From contig NZ_CP139477.1 of the NCBI RefSeq assembly GCF_034259105.1, forward strand, positions 35,298 to 99,297: a DNA stretch of 64,000 bases. The letters run 5' to 3'. The notes below the pieces were generated by a model. It made no database searches. It saw only the letters and a list, made by a program, of their open reading frames with translations, and was not told where the DNA came from. Source of the DNA: Limosilactobacillus reuteri (GTDB lineage: Bacteria; Bacillota; Bacilli; Lactobacillales; Lactobacillaceae). Shown here piece after piece: positions 43,082 to 52,273 of the stretch (its first letter is position 1; each line of letters starts with the position of its first letter). The position numbers were made by a program, and so were the translations under genes.

Positions 43082-43213
43082 ATGAAAAGATTTGGACTTT
43101 GGTCAAAAATATCAATTATCATTTCTATATCTCAACTTTTATTAGCCATTTTTAAAGAAATTCAAAACTATAACAAATCTAAAAAACATCCTTCGAAAAA
43201 TAAGAGAGGATGA
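43082..43213 (+). CDS. Small membrane protein preceding a lone GlsB
   Basis: A 43-residue ORF (KRFGLWSKISIIISISQLLL, then a Lys-rich tail) with GGAGGATTTGAT before the ATG. One transmembrane helix. It ends six bases before glsB, whose ribosome-binding site lies in its last codons, so they are coupled. Family not recognised. Confidence 0.6.
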   Translation: MKRFGLWSKISIIISISQLLLAIFKEIQNYNKSKKHPSKNKRG

Positions 43214-43219
43214 TGTTTT

Positions 43220-43468
43220 ATGCATTGGTTATGGGTTTTAATTATTGGTGCCATCATTGGTGCTATTGCTGGAGCAATTACTAGCAAAGGAAAATCAATG
43301 GGGTGGATTGCTAATATTGTTGCCGGATTAGTTGGTTCCTCTATTGGAGAAGCTATACTCGGATCTTGGGGCCCTCAATTAGCCGGAATGGCAATTATTC
43401 CTTCAATTATTGGAGCAGTAATTGTTGTTGCTTTAGTTTCTTTCTTTGTCGGTAAATTAAAGAATTAG
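43220..43468 (+). CDS. GlsB/YeaQ/YmgE-family membrane protein (fourth copy)
   Basis: An 82-residue three-helix protein (WVLIIGAIIGAIAGAITSKG, GWIANIVAGLVGSSIG, IIPSIIGAVIVVALVSFFV). It is more diverged from the module copies, without Asp23 or DUF2273 neighbours, and appears to be an independent locus. Its C-terminal half is the type found in the chimeric locus 3 GlsB. Confidence 0.85.
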   Translation: MHWLWVLIIGAIIGAIAGAITSKGKSMGWIANIVAGLVGSSIGEAILGSWGPQLAGMAIIPSIIGAVIVVALVSFFVGKLKN

Positions 43469-43569
43469 TTTTTAAGCTTCATTTAAGATTCTTATACTAA
43501 ATTATAGATGCTAACTTAGTTAGCACCCCTCGACTTTGTTGTGAGCGAAGCCGATTAATAATATTCCTG

Positions 43570-43989
43570 ACCCACTTAGTTTTAATGGACTCCGCTATTT
43601 ACGCGACTGACTTTGTTATCATCGTCCTCCAGACGCAGCAACGGTCACTGGATGGTGTCGAGACTTTCTTTGAGTACCTCCAGCAGATGTACAACGACTA
43701 CGCAAACGTCGACTTTGATATCCTTGGTGTCCTAGCCGTTCTGCTGAAGAACAACGCAGGCCTCGATAGTCAAATCTTAAAAGACGCGGAAACAGACTTC
43801 GGTAAGGATATGCTCTTTGACCAGATCATTCGACACATGGAGCGACTCAAGCGTTATGACCGGACTGGGATCGCCGAGAAGAGCTTGACCAAGTACGACA
43901 TGCACGATACTCGGCTGCATTATATTTACAACACGCTGACGAAGGAAATCGTCTCACGCTTAAAGGACAAAGGGGTTGAATTGAAATAA
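43570..43989 (+). pseudogene. C-terminal half of a ParA-family ATPase
   Basis: Begins abruptly at about 43570 with LMDSAIYATDFVIIVLQTQQ, which aligns with the middle of the intact ParA at 12288-13100 (ALYACDELVIVLQTQQRSFD). It runs to a normal ParA end. The Walker A and B regions are missing, so it has no ATPase function. GC is higher than in its surroundings, pointing to a different plasmid source. Confidence 0.8.
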
Positions 43990-44363
43990 TGGCCAAGCTT
44001 GAGTTTAACAAGAGCGCTAAGAAAAAATCGCCAAGACCGATTACAGAAACGAAGATCTCCAAGCCCAAAGAGACCTACAACCCCGCGAAGATGACGAAAC
44101 AAGTCGAAGCTGAATTTCAAAAGCAGCCAAAGAAAAAACGCCCAGTCGGACGGCCCAAGAGTGGGCGAAAATCCTACCAGACGGTACGATTGCAGAAGAA
44201 AACGGTATTGAAGATCAATGCCCTGGAGAATGCTCTTGGGGTGCCAACCCAAGACGCCACGGTTGACCAGGCTATTGAACGGGTGCTCAACTCATTGAAC
44301 GCTGATGAGAAGCGATCATATGAGTTGTGGCTCGAAATGTTTGAGAAAAAAGAAGGAAAATAA
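43989..44363 (+). CDS. DUF5388-like partner of the truncated ParA
   Basis: A 124-residue basic protein that overlaps the stop of the ParA fragment by one base. It has a Lys-rich N-terminal arm with PVGRPKSGRKSYQTVRLQKK and a RHH-like C-terminal domain (LKINALENALGVPTQDATVDQAIERVL). It matches the organisation of the intact parA-DUF5388 pair and is probably its counterpart from another replicon, now without a functional ATPase. Confidence 0.7.
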   Translation: MAKLEFNKSAKKKSPRPITETKISKPKETYNPAKMTKQVEAEFQKQPKKKRPVGRPKSGRKSYQTVRLQKKTVLKINALENALGVPTQDATVDQAIERVLNSLNADEKRSYELWLEMFEKKEGK

Positions 44364-44435
44364 CCACTATTACCCCAACCATAGAAATATCTAAAAGATA
44401 ATAAAATAATTACCAAAAAAACGATTGATATAATC

Positions 44436-44726
44436 TTGGATTATTATATTAGTGACCTTTATCGAAACGTATATTATAAGGTCTATCATGAAATGACGGA
44501 AAAGGAACGTCAGTTTGCGCAAGCAATGGTAAAGGTGGGGCATCCCAAGGCGAAAGCACAGGAGATCGGTCATCAAATGGGTCAGAAGCCGGGTTATATT
44601 TCTGTTTATCAGCGCAAGTTAATTGATGATCAGATTATTATGCCGGCTAGTTATGGCTATGTGCAATTTATGTTGCCATTTTTTGACCGGTTTGTTGAGA
44701 AACAAATCATGTTTGATGAATTTTAA
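44436..44726 (+). pseudogene. C-terminal fragment of an AAA-type ATPase
   Basis: A 96-residue frame (EMTEKERQFAQAMVKVGHPK, KPGYISVYQRKLIDDQIIMP, GYVQFMLPFFDRFV) that matches the winged-helix C-terminus of AAA family ATPases common on LAB mobile elements. No nucleotide-binding part is present upstream, so this is a remnant. Confidence 0.65.
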
Positions 44727-44825
44727 GATTCTCGGTATCTTACTGCTAAATCGACTTACTAAAAGCAATCGTGTTAAGTCAACTACTCGTTTTGTTAGCC
44801 AGTGAGCATTCGTAATGGTTGTTTG

Positions 44826-44918
44826 TGTTATACTAAAATTGTTAATTAGGAGAGTGCAAGCAATTCCCTCAACAACAAAGCCCCTCAATTTGCTTTGTTG
44901 CAGATGGGTGCTTTGTTG
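44826..44918 (+). promoter_or_regulatory. Promoter and switch-like hairpins before the sugar transporter
   Basis: TGTTATACT (44826-44834) is an extended -10 element. Downstream CAACAAAGC (44873-44881) can pair either with GCTTTGTTG at 44892-44900 or with an identical GCTTTGTTG at 44910-44918. Two mutually exclusive stems suggest an attenuator or a start-codon-masking structure. A short GTG-initiated reading frame with TTAGGAGA upstream (44855-44929, 24 codons) spans the stems. Confidence 0.45.
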
Positions 44919-44939
44919 TCTTCCCTAAATTTAAAGAGG

Positions 44940-46361
44940 ATGATCCTTATTAGGAGCCATATAATAAGACGATTAAGGAAAATTGCGTTAATTGTGACAT
45001 TAGGTGGATTACTTTTCGGTGTTGATACTGGGGTGATCAATGGGGCGATCCCATATATGGCCTCACCGCAACAACTTGATCTAACCCCTACGGAAGAGGG
45101 ATTAGTTACTTCAGGGATTACGTTAGGTGCAGCGCTCGGCTCCCTAGCTGCCGGTAAATTAGCAGATCGGTATGGGCGTAAACACCTTTTGATTGGACTA
45201 GCAGTACTATTCTTCGCTGGAACTCTTTGTTGCTCAATGGCACCCAATGCAATTTTAATGATCATTTTTCGCATTTTACTTGGCTTAGCGGTTGGCGGTG
45301 CATCGGTAATTGTGCCTGCCTACTTAGCTGAAATTGCGACGGCTTCAACACGTGGTCGATTAGTTACTCAAAATGAACTAATGATTACTGGTGGTCAGCT
45401 ACTCGCCTTTACCGTCAATGCCTTATTAGACTCATGCTTTCCGCAGGTCGGCAATATTTGGCGGTATATGATTGCATTTGGGATGATTCCGTCAATTATG
45501 CTCTTTATTGGTATGTGGCGGGTACCGGAATCGCCCCGCTGGCTGGTCATGAAGGGCAAACAAAAGTCGGCATTAGAAGTATTGCAACGGATTCGGTCCA
45601 GCCATCAACAAAGCTTGCAGGAAATTCAAAGTGTTGATAGCGTCATGAAACGGGATAAAGATATTAAACGCGCCCATTTTCGTGACTTATCCCTTCCCTG
45701 GATGCGCAACTTAGTACTGATTGGGATCGGACTAGGAATTGTGCAACAGTTTGTTGGAATTAACATCATGATGTATTATGGTACCAGCATTTTAATGAAG
45801 GTTGGTTTTGGCCATCGAGCAGCCTTGATTGCTAATATTGGTAATGGATTAACCTCGTTTATTGCTACGGCGGTCGGAATGAAGTTGATGGATACCGTTA
45901 ACCGGCGGCGGATGTTACTAATCGGAATTATCGGAACTAGTAGTTCAATGGCGATGTTGACGTTGGCACTTATTTGGTTAAAGGGAACCATCGTCTTACC
46001 ATACGTAGTTATTTCGATGACGATGTGTTTTCTTGCCTTCTTCCAGTCTTGTGTCTCACCGACTACCTGGGTGTTACTCTCAGAAATCTTCCCGCAAAGC
46101 TTACGGAGCCTTGGCATGGGGATTTCGACGTTTTGTCTCTGGCTTGCTAATTTTATGGTTGGGTTCACCTTCCCAATTATGATGGCTCACTGGGGTGGTG
46201 TTGGAACGTTTGTCTTCTTTATTACCTGCAACATTCTCTCATTGTTCTTTGCTTATAGCTTCGTTCCAGAAACTCAGGGAAAGACCCTCGAGCAAATTCA
46301 AATTGAACTACGGCAACGGACAACGATTAAGCGGCATCATCACCACCACCCCGATGAATAG
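44940..46361 (+). CDS. MFS sugar porter (SP family), intact
   Basis: About 473 residues if read from ATG 44940; the frame opens earlier at TTG 44895 and the true start is uncertain because AAAGAGG is very close to the ATG. It has 12 membrane helices and the sugar porter motifs GGLLFGVDTGVINGAIPYM, GKLADRYGRK, RVPESPRWLVMKGK, QQFVGINIMMYYGTSILMKV and VPETQGKTLEQI. The C-terminus is a His-rich tail (HHHHHP) that might bind metal. It is likely a proton symporter for a sugar or polyol. A bidirectional terminator follows. Confidence 0.9.
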   Translation: MILIRSHIIRRLRKIALIVTLGGLLFGVDTGVINGAIPYMASPQQLDLTPTEEGLVTSGITLGAALGSLAAGKLADRYGRKHLLIGLAVLFFAGTLCCSMAPNAILMIIFRILLGLAVGGASVIVPAYLAEIATASTRGRLVTQNELMITGGQLLAFTVNALLDSCFPQVGNIWRYMIAFGMIPSIMLFIGMWRVPESPRWLVMKGKQKSALEVLQRIRSSHQQSLQEIQSVDSVMKRDKDIKRAHFRDLSLPWMRNLVLIGIGLGIVQQFVGINIMMYYGTSILMKVGFGHRAALIANIGNGLTSFIATAVGMKLMDTVNRRRMLLIGIIGTSSSMAMLTLALIWLKGTIVLPYVVISMTMCFLAFFQSCVSPTTWVLLSEIFPQSLRSLGMGISTFCLWLANFMVGFTFPIMMAHWGGVGTFVFFITCNILSLFFAYSFVPETQGKTLEQIQIELRQRTTIKRHHHHHPDE

Positions 46362-46719
46362 CTATGGTACTAATTGGCATAATAACAAAAATTAGAAAAG
46401 TACGAAAATTTTCTGGAACCTGTAATATTTAGTATCCAATAAGCTTTCTTAAATTAAATATTATGATCTCTTTAAAAATAAGAAGAACACTTTGAATAAT
46501 TGAAAATACCACCCGACAAATATCTGTATTTGGCAGGTGGTACTTTTTAAATATTAAATTGATCATTCGTCCATATAATTATGCAAGATGTCATCTGAGG
46601 CTGATTTAAGGGTTAGGTAATTAATATTATTTGAAAACAGCATGATCATTCGCTTTGTTTTGTAATTGGTAGATTGTAAATTCGTCAGATAAATAAAAGC
46701 AAGCACCTATGTAAAAAAG
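46362..46719. other. Intergenic region between the sugar porter and ISL3 copy 3
   Basis: Contains the terminator at 46507-46542, then a stray IS30 terminus (GGTAGATTGTAAA at 46666-46678) fused to a TCAGATAAATAAAAGCAAGC segment that also occurs at 20193-20212. ISL3 copy 3 cuts that second hairpin. No gene. Confidence 0.6.
46507..46542. terminator. Bidirectional terminator
   Basis: TACCACCCGACAAATA pairs with TATTTGGCAGGTGGTA, with A-rich DNA before and TTTTT after. Confidence 0.75.
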
Positions 46720-48212
46720 GGCTCTTCGTCAAGAAGTACTGATGAGAAAATAAAATAATTTTACTAAGCAGCTTGTGCCTGGACTTTGGCATGAGCTGTT
46801 TGTTTATTTCTCCAGTTTATTGCAATGTAGGTATTTGGTAATGCAAGGAGGATTCTAATTCGGAAATTAAAGAAATTACGAAAGCCATAAGCAGTTCGTT
46901 TAATAACTTTAATTTTATTGTTAGTTCCTTCAACGGGACCATTTGTATAGGTATCATATTTAAAACTATTGTAAATTTCTTGTTTATGTCTGCGAAGAGT
47001 ACGCTGAACTTTTTGCAGTGCTTGGGGAAGCTGCGTCCATTTAATCGCGAGTAAGTTTTTTAATTCTTTCTTACTACGATGAGCAATCACCAGAATTAAG
47101 TTTTGATAGTATTCATAAGCCCTTTTTAGTTCATTATCAAAGCTTAGAAGACGATGAATGACTTCCACATCGGTTAATTGAGCGTAACTAAAGTTACGCC
47201 TTGACCAATAATTATCATATTTAAGCTCATTAGCAGGCGTTAGGAGTAATTTCCAAAAGTGCTTAAGTGCACGCCATTTATGAGTGCCAGCACCGGCACG
47301 ATTCATTACTTGGATCCTAATTTTGTTAAATGCACGATATGCTTGAGCAACAATATGAAAATGATCAGCGATAATTAAAGCGTGGGGGAAAAGCTCATGA
47401 ATCAAATGGCGGTAAGGAGTGTACAAGTCAACCGTTACTGTTTGAACTGCTAAGCGTGCTGAACGGTCATATCGAAGAAAGTATTTTCGCAGATAGCTAT
47501 TTTTACGTGACAAGATAATATCAAGCGTCCGCTTATTTTCAATATTCATTAGAATCATACTCATTCCGCTGGGGGCAAAGCGACCAGACTTGAAATCATC
47601 AAAGGCAATATGGCGAGGTAACCAATGATAGTTAGGCTTAAAAAACTGATCAAGATTTGTAATGACTCGTCTAATTGTCCAGTCAGAGACATTTAATTCT
47701 TTGGCTAAATCACTTTGTGATTCGTTTTTTGTTAGAAGCATCATTGCCCGTTGTTTTATCGCTAAAGAGATATGATTACGATAATGAATATCTTCAACGG
47801 CTGCTAATTTAGTAACTACTTCAGGGCAAGAAGAAGAAGCTTTACAGATATATTTTTGCTTTTTAATCGACCAGATTGTTGGCTTAAAGTGAAGCTCTGG
47901 TCCCAAGCAATTAACTGTTCTATAGCCATTTTTACACATTAAGTGTCCACATTTTGGGCAATGCATGGGGTAAGTTTGAATAAGATGGACAATGATTTGA
48001 TTAGGTTGATCTTCAATTGGGTTATCAAAATTCTTTTCATCTAGTTTGAGGTAAGGATCTTTAATTCCTAAGATAGTTTTGATAGAATTGTTCATGAAAG
48101 ATGGTCCTTTCTTAGCGAAGACGGGGTCCAACCATCTTTCGCTTTTTTATTTTAAATTTTAAACAAATAAAGCACTGATGTTAAATTCATCAGTACTTAA
48201 AATTGTAGAGCC
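46720..48212 (-). mobile_element. ISL3-family element, copy 3 (1493 bp)
   Basis: Full length and in the same orientation as copy 2. Its right flank TAAACTGC (48213-48220) matches the left flank of copy 2 (26857-26864), whereas its left flank TAAAAAAG does not match anything on its right side. Confidence 0.92.
46764..48095 (-). CDS. ISL3-family transposase (copy 3)
   Basis: 443 residues, almost identical to copy 1 (one visible difference is VQRTLRRHKQE for VQHTLRSYKQE). Intact. Start at the ATG following AAGAAAGGA. Confidence 0.92.
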   Translation of the reverse strand: MNNSIKTILGIKDPYLKLDEKNFDNPIEDQPNQIIVHLIQTYPMHCPKCGHLMCKNGYRTVNCLGPELHFKPTIWSIKKQKYICKASSSCPEVVTKLAAVEDIHYRNHISLAIKQRAMMLLTKNESQSDLAKELNVSDWTIRRVITNLDQFFKPNYHWLPRHIAFDDFKSGRFAPSGMSMILMNIENKRTLDIILSRKNSYLRKYFLRYDRSARLAVQTVTVDLYTPYRHLIHELFPHALIIADHFHIVAQAYRAFNKIRIQVMNRAGAGTHKWRALKHFWKLLLTPANELKYDNYWSRRNFSYAQLTDVEVIHRLLSFDNELKRAYEYYQNLILVIAHRSKKELKNLLAIKWTQLPQALQKVQRTLRRHKQEIYNSFKYDTYTNGPVEGTNNKIKVIKRTAYGFRNFFNFRIRILLALPNTYIAINWRNKQTAHAKVQAQAA

Positions 48213-49085
48213 TAAACTGCTAAGGCATGTTCCCTGTATTCGCAGGGAGTCATGCCTTTTGTTTTCTGTGATATTCGTCGATTGTTAAACCAATCGACGT
48301 AATTCTTTGTGATTTCCTTGAATTCTCCAATATCTTTACACTGTGGAAATCCATTAAGACATTCTGTTTTAAGAAGATGAAAGAAGCTTTCAATTGGCGC
48401 ATTACCAAGACAGTTTCCCTTACGAGACATGCTTTGTATAAATTTTTTTCAGAGAGTTTATCGGTATAGTAATTCAATTGATAATGCCAACCTTGATCTG
48501 AATGAATTATTGGTTTTATTCCTTCCGGAATATTTTCTGTGAGTTCATCGAGTGTATCCATAATTAGTTTACTGTTAGGACTATTACTTACTTGAAATGC
48601 TAAAACTTCCTTGCTTCGTCAGTAATAGCTGAAACGTAAGCCCACTTAGTATCGGCCAAGCGTACTTGTGTAACATCGGTATGTAATACTTTGAAAGGTA
48701 CGGTTTCATTAAAATGCTGATGTAGAACGTTACGGGCCACTTTTCCAACTGTACCTTTATAAGATGAATATCTACCATTTCTGTGGCGGTTATAAAGGCT
48801 TACTTGAACATTTAATTCATCCATCAAACGACGCACTACGGCGTCTGATAGATGGATATCTAATTTAATGAGCTCTTCTTGAACGCGACGATAACCGTAG
48901 GTTAGACGTCCGCGATATCTTCCGCTTTCGGCAATTTTTAGTATCTCTACTTTTACATCTTCATACTTATCTACATAATTTTTGATACGTTTACGTTCAT
49001 CATGATAAGTCGCTTTCTTAAGTCCAATGGTCTTAAGAATATCGCCGACTTTATACCGGTTAGATTTCGGAAGAGACTCTTGTTC
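48213..49085 (-). pseudogene. IS3-family OrfB, several frameshifts
   Basis: Pieces in three frames spell the integrase core in order: MRRLMDELNVQVSLYNRHRN, VLHTDVTQVRLADTKWAYVS, IIHSDQGWHYQLNYYT, then KGNCLGNAPIESFFHLLKTE and TPCEYREHALAV. The full gene at 59319-60215 shows what it looked like. At least two single-base indels are needed, so it is dead. Confidence 0.85.
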
Positions 49086-49102
49086 GACCCTGATCTGATC
49101 AA

Positions 49103-49636
49103 CTATTTGTGTTTTCTTTCGTCCTTTGAGGTTCCGAACAGGGTCATTGATTTTTTTAAGATTTCGTTTTCCAATTTTGCATCATATAATTCTTGATTCT
49201 TTTTCGTCAATTCTTCACGAAGTTGATCGATTTCGTTCTTGTTTACTAACTTACGTAATTTCTTCTTATTATGTTTCACTTTGGTTTTTCTGCCTTTCGG
49301 ATGAGGCTTCAAGGCTTCTATACCATACTGATTGAAGGCTGTCCTCCAAAGACTGATTTGACAAGAATTAACATCAAATTTTGCGGATACTTCGGCTAAA
49401 GTTTCATCATGAGTTTGATAGTAGTTTATCACATCAACTTTAAACTCAACTGAGAAACTTCGTTTAACTCTTCTTCGTTTAAGAGCGTCTGCGCCGCTCA
49501 AACGAAAGTTTTGTATCCATCTACCTACTTGTATTCGAGGCAAGTTACGTTTCTTTGAAAGAAGACTGATACTAATGTCACCTTGAAGATATTCACTAAC
49601 GACTTCTGCTTTTAATTCTGAACTATATTTGACCAT
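49103..49636 (-). CDS. IS3-family OrfA
   Basis: A 177-residue protein with two HTH units (ISISLLSKKRNLPRIQVGRW and ETLAEVSAKFDVNSCQISLW) and a C-terminal coiled coil (EIDQLREELTKKNQELYDAK). Intact, unlike its orfB. Confidence 0.8.
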   Translation of the reverse strand: MVKYSSELKAEVVSEYLQGDISISLLSKKRNLPRIQVGRWIQNFRLSGADALKRRRVKRSFSVEFKVDVINYYQTHDETLAEVSAKFDVNSCQISLWRTAFNQYGIEALKPHPKGRKTKVKHNKKKLRKLVNKNEIDQLREELTKKNQELYDAKLENEILKKSMTLFGTSKDERKHK

Positions 49637-49737
49637 AGAAAAAGTGCTCCATAACTGTTAGATTTCTTGTCTAACAATTATGGAGCACTTTAGCAATAAT
49701 CCCGGTCTTTTTGTTTACTTAATTTTCGAAGATCACC

Positions 49738-50370
49738 TTATTTTTCTACAAACAAACTTCTGAAAAATTCTCCCTGTTGCTGATTAGCTTTAGCTGCCAC
49801 GGCATCACGCTGATTCAATTGAAAAACGTGTTCGCGCGGATCACTTTCCGTACCGAAACTGGCAAATCGATGTGCCAGGTGATGGTCCAATAGAAAGTGA
49901 TCAAAGCGCACGCCCTGATCATATTTCTGCATCATTTCTGGTGTAAAATAAGCGCTCATCAAACTGTCCGGTGTTATGGCACCAGGACGTTTTACAAAAT
50001 AACAGCCACTATTCAGTGCTCCACCTCGGACAACAAGTTGCCCACTAGAGACTAATCCCAGCGCCTTACGATATTTAGGATTCGCATATGCTGTCAAATA
50101 CTGATAGGCGAGCGTGCCACCCGCACTATCGCCAATGATGAAAACATTATTTGTATCTAAATGATAGTCTTGCCCGTGATCAGCAACCCATTTTGCGACG
50201 AGTGCCGTATCTTTCAGTGCGCCAGGAAAAATGGTTTGAGGTGCCAGCCGATAATTGAAATTAACAACGCCAAATCCATGTCTCGCCCAACCAAGGCAGT
50301 AATGCTGATAAAGCTCCTTGGACCCGTATACGTTCCCCCCACCATGAATATCGATAATGTAGTGTTGCAC
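49738..50370 (-). pseudogene. Alpha/beta hydrolase (HSL-type esterase), 5'-truncated
   Basis: 210 residues begin directly at the oxyanion-hole strand IIDIHGGGNVYGS and contain the nucleophile elbow GDSAGG and a late FDHFLLDHHLAHRF. In full-length family members 60-100 residues precede HGGG. The apparent GTG start lies in an IS30-like terminus (TGTCAAATTAAGTGCAAC, about 50370-50390), which shows where the gene was cut. Whether a short protein is made is doubtful. Confidence 0.75.
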
Positions 50371-50453
50371 TTAATTTGACAATCCAAGAGCGAATCGGTA
50401 ACTTAAAATATGTATGTGGGAAATCATAGTGCAAGTTATAAAAAGATTAGCAA

Positions 50454-50503
50454 AAGGGCCTTCAAAGAAAATGGTTATACCTCATTTTCTTTGAAGGTCC
50501 CTT
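50454..50503 (-). terminator. Terminator of the HesB-like gene
   Basis: A long stem, GGGCCTTCAAAGAAAATG with CATTTTCTTTGAAGGTCC, and a T-run (CCCTTTTGC) on the minus strand. Confidence 0.8.
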
Positions 50504-50587
50504 ATAGAATATTATTCTGATATTTTAACAAATATGTTGGCTAAGTGCTTTACGTTCAGCCATCTTTTCCTCATCAGTTTGATTAGC

Positions 50588-50932
50588 TTACTTATCTGCA
50601 TCTTGAAAGGTTATATTACTGTCAAGAATGCCACTATCATCTTTAAGCACTAAATTATTGTGCAGCAAGTCAAGTGTCAAACCAGTCCCTAAAAAGGTTT
50701 GCTCACTGTTGGAAGTATATAATTTCCAATTTTGCGCATTATTGATAGGGATTTTATAATTATTATTTTTATGAGTAGTAGCAACAATTTGAAACTTATC
50801 GCCAATAGAACAGCTACCACCAATTTTGGAATATTCATTAGAGCCATCGTCAGCGGCTAAAAGTAGGTCTTTTTCAACATCAAGATGATTTTCCAAATAT
50901 TCTTTAGCAGCTTCCTTAATTATGATTTCCAT
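50588..50932 (-). CDS. HesB/IscA-like iron-sulfur biosynthesis family protein
   Basis: A 114-residue protein (IIIKEAAKEYLENHLDVEKD, LLLAADDGSNEYSKIGGSCS) of the Fe-S biosynthesis-like group common in lactobacilli. The cysteines of classical IscA are mostly absent, so it may not carry a cluster. After the TAA the frame stays open for 23 codons (ANQTDEEKMAERKALSQHIC), so the original protein may have been longer. It has its own terminator downstream. Confidence 0.75.
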   Translation of the reverse strand: MEIIIKEAAKEYLENHLDVEKDLLLAADDGSNEYSKIGGSCSIGDKFQIVATTHKNNNYKIPINNAQNWKLYTSNSEQTFLGTGLTLDLLHNNLVLKDDSGILDSNITFQDADK

Positions 50933-51125
50933 TAAAATGCCTCCTCATTACGTGAATGTGTTACTTTATTACTAATGATGGGCTAAGTTACCATAAAATT
51001 CGACCACTTTAATAATAGTGTGACGATTAATTGTGTACAACTTGGCTTCATTTTCACTATATCACAGTTATTTTGTAAGCGCAATTTATAAGCTGCTCCT
51101 ATGTCAATAAATGGCACATCTTTTT

Positions 51126-51893
51126 CTAAACACTCGTTCTAATTCTGTCGGAATTAAACCAACTGATGTAATTTGAGGTTCGGATTACCAAGTCCTCAAA
51201 ATTGGAAAAAGTTGTTTGAAAGGCAAACTCTCTCTTCAACAATGAGTGAAAAGCTTCAATTGGCCCATTATCATAAGGATAACCTTGTTTTGAGTATGAG
51301 TGGCTAATCTTATGCCGTTCAAGTAAAGTTTCAACTTCGTTGCTGGTGTACTGTGAACCCATGTCAGAGTGAAAATATTGTGGCTTTTGATGACATTCAA
51401 GCGCCTGATTAATCGTTTCTACAACTAACGTCGCCTCCATCTGACGACCAATCTTGAAAGCAAGAACTTGATGAACCTTTGGTTCGTAAATAGAACTGAG
51501 ATAAACCCAGGTTCCTGGACGTAATTCCAAATAAGTAATGTCAGCACGCCATATCCTTGCATTGGGCTGGTGCTTGATTAAATTGGGGCGTTGTGAATGA
51601 TCCACATGAGTGCCAGGTTTTTTAAATCGCCGATTCATTAAAGAGTGAATCTCCATTTCCCTCATTAATCGTAAAATTCGTTTTGACCCAACACAGATGC
51701 CTGACTTGCGAAGCACCATCGTTATTCGTGGATAACCATAGGCGCGATAATTATTTTCCCAAATCAATTTAATTTTTTCTTTGAGCTGATTATCAACACG
51801 TTCGTGTTGACTAGGTTGATATCTTTTCCAATGGTAATAGGTGCTGCGCGGTAATTTCAGTGCCGAAAGAATAATTGATAAGCGGTGTCGCAA
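51126..51893 (-). CDS. IS3-family OrfB transposase
   Basis: A 255-residue protein with HTH_21-like start (RAYGYPRITMVLRKSGICVG) and rve core (ARIWRADITYLELRPGTWVY, YFHSDMGSQYTSNEVETLLE, SYSKQGYPYDNGPIEAFHSL). It ends early at DRIRTSV, about 20 residues before the usual C-terminus, but all catalytic residues are present. Confidence 0.88.
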   Translation of the reverse strand: MRHRLSIILSALKLPRSTYYHWKRYQPSQHERVDNQLKEKIKLIWENNYRAYGYPRITMVLRKSGICVGSKRILRLMREMEIHSLMNRRFKKPGTHVDHSQRPNLIKHQPNARIWRADITYLELRPGTWVYLSSIYEPKVHQVLAFKIGRQMEATLVVETINQALECHQKPQYFHSDMGSQYTSNEVETLLERHKISHSYSKQGYPYDNGPIEAFHSLLKREFAFQTTFSNFEDLVIRTSNYISWFNSDRIRTSV

Positions 51894-51931
51894 TAACTGA
51901 TCTTCTATGAAGACAAGGCAATTAATTCGTC

Positions 51932-52195
51932 CTAATGCTTTCCCAGTAACACCGCCGCAGCTTTTAAAATTTCAAGTTCCTCCTTTAATCGCTGATTTTC
52001 CTTTTGAAGTTGTTTGAATTCTTTGGACGTTACTTCAGTACCGTCTTCTAGCTCAACTGATTTAGCGCCTTTAACCCAGTTATGAATTGCGGCTGGAGAA
52101 ACACCGTATTCCTCGGAAAGCGAGCGAATAGATCTTTTCTCTTCACGATGCATCTTCACAATGCTGGCTTTAAAATCATCTTGATATCGTTTCAT
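51932..52195 (-). CDS. IS3-family OrfA
   Basis: An 87-residue HTH protein (RSIRSLSEEYGVSPAAIHNW) with a C-terminal leucine zipper (FKQLQKENQRLKEELEILKA). It precedes orfB by 38 bases in a different frame, as expected for frameshift control. Confidence 0.88.
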   Translation of the reverse strand: MKRYQDDFKASIVKMHREEKRSIRSLSEEYGVSPAAIHNWVKGAKSVELEDGTEVTSKEFKQLQKENQRLKEELEILKAAAVLLGKH

Positions 52196-52273
52196 TGGAA
52201 TGCTCCTATCTTGTTTTATTAATTATGGCACAACTGTTCAGAAATTTATGTACCAAATACTAGGATAGGAGCA

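Larger units (their letters stand above)
48213..49692 (-). mobile_element. Main part (1480 bp) of the IS3 element split by the ISL3 rearrangement
   Basis: The left terminus of the element is at 49692 (TAAAGTGCTCCATAATTGTT on the minus strand). Its missing 47-bp right end is at 26818-26864. Length 1480 + 47 - 8 = 1519, the same as the intact relative 59283-60801. Confidence 0.88.
51094..52273 (-). mobile_element. IS3-family element (IS3 group), 1180 bp
   Basis: Inward ends TGCTCCTATGTCAATAAATG at 51094 and TGCTCCTATCCTAGTATTTG at 52273 are clear imperfect inverted repeats. It interrupts a gene whose first 29 codons remain at 52274-52361. No target duplication was identified. Confidence 0.82.

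Noticed and set aside
46720-48212. A simple transposon formed by ISL3 copies 2 and 3 moving as one unit
   Set aside because: A composite insertion would put the same 8-bp duplication outside both copies and leave a complete IS3 when removed. That does hold here (TAAACTGC on both outer sides), so it cannot be fully excluded. Recombination of a circle into a resident ISL3 explains the data equally well and needs no one-step transposition of 21 kb.
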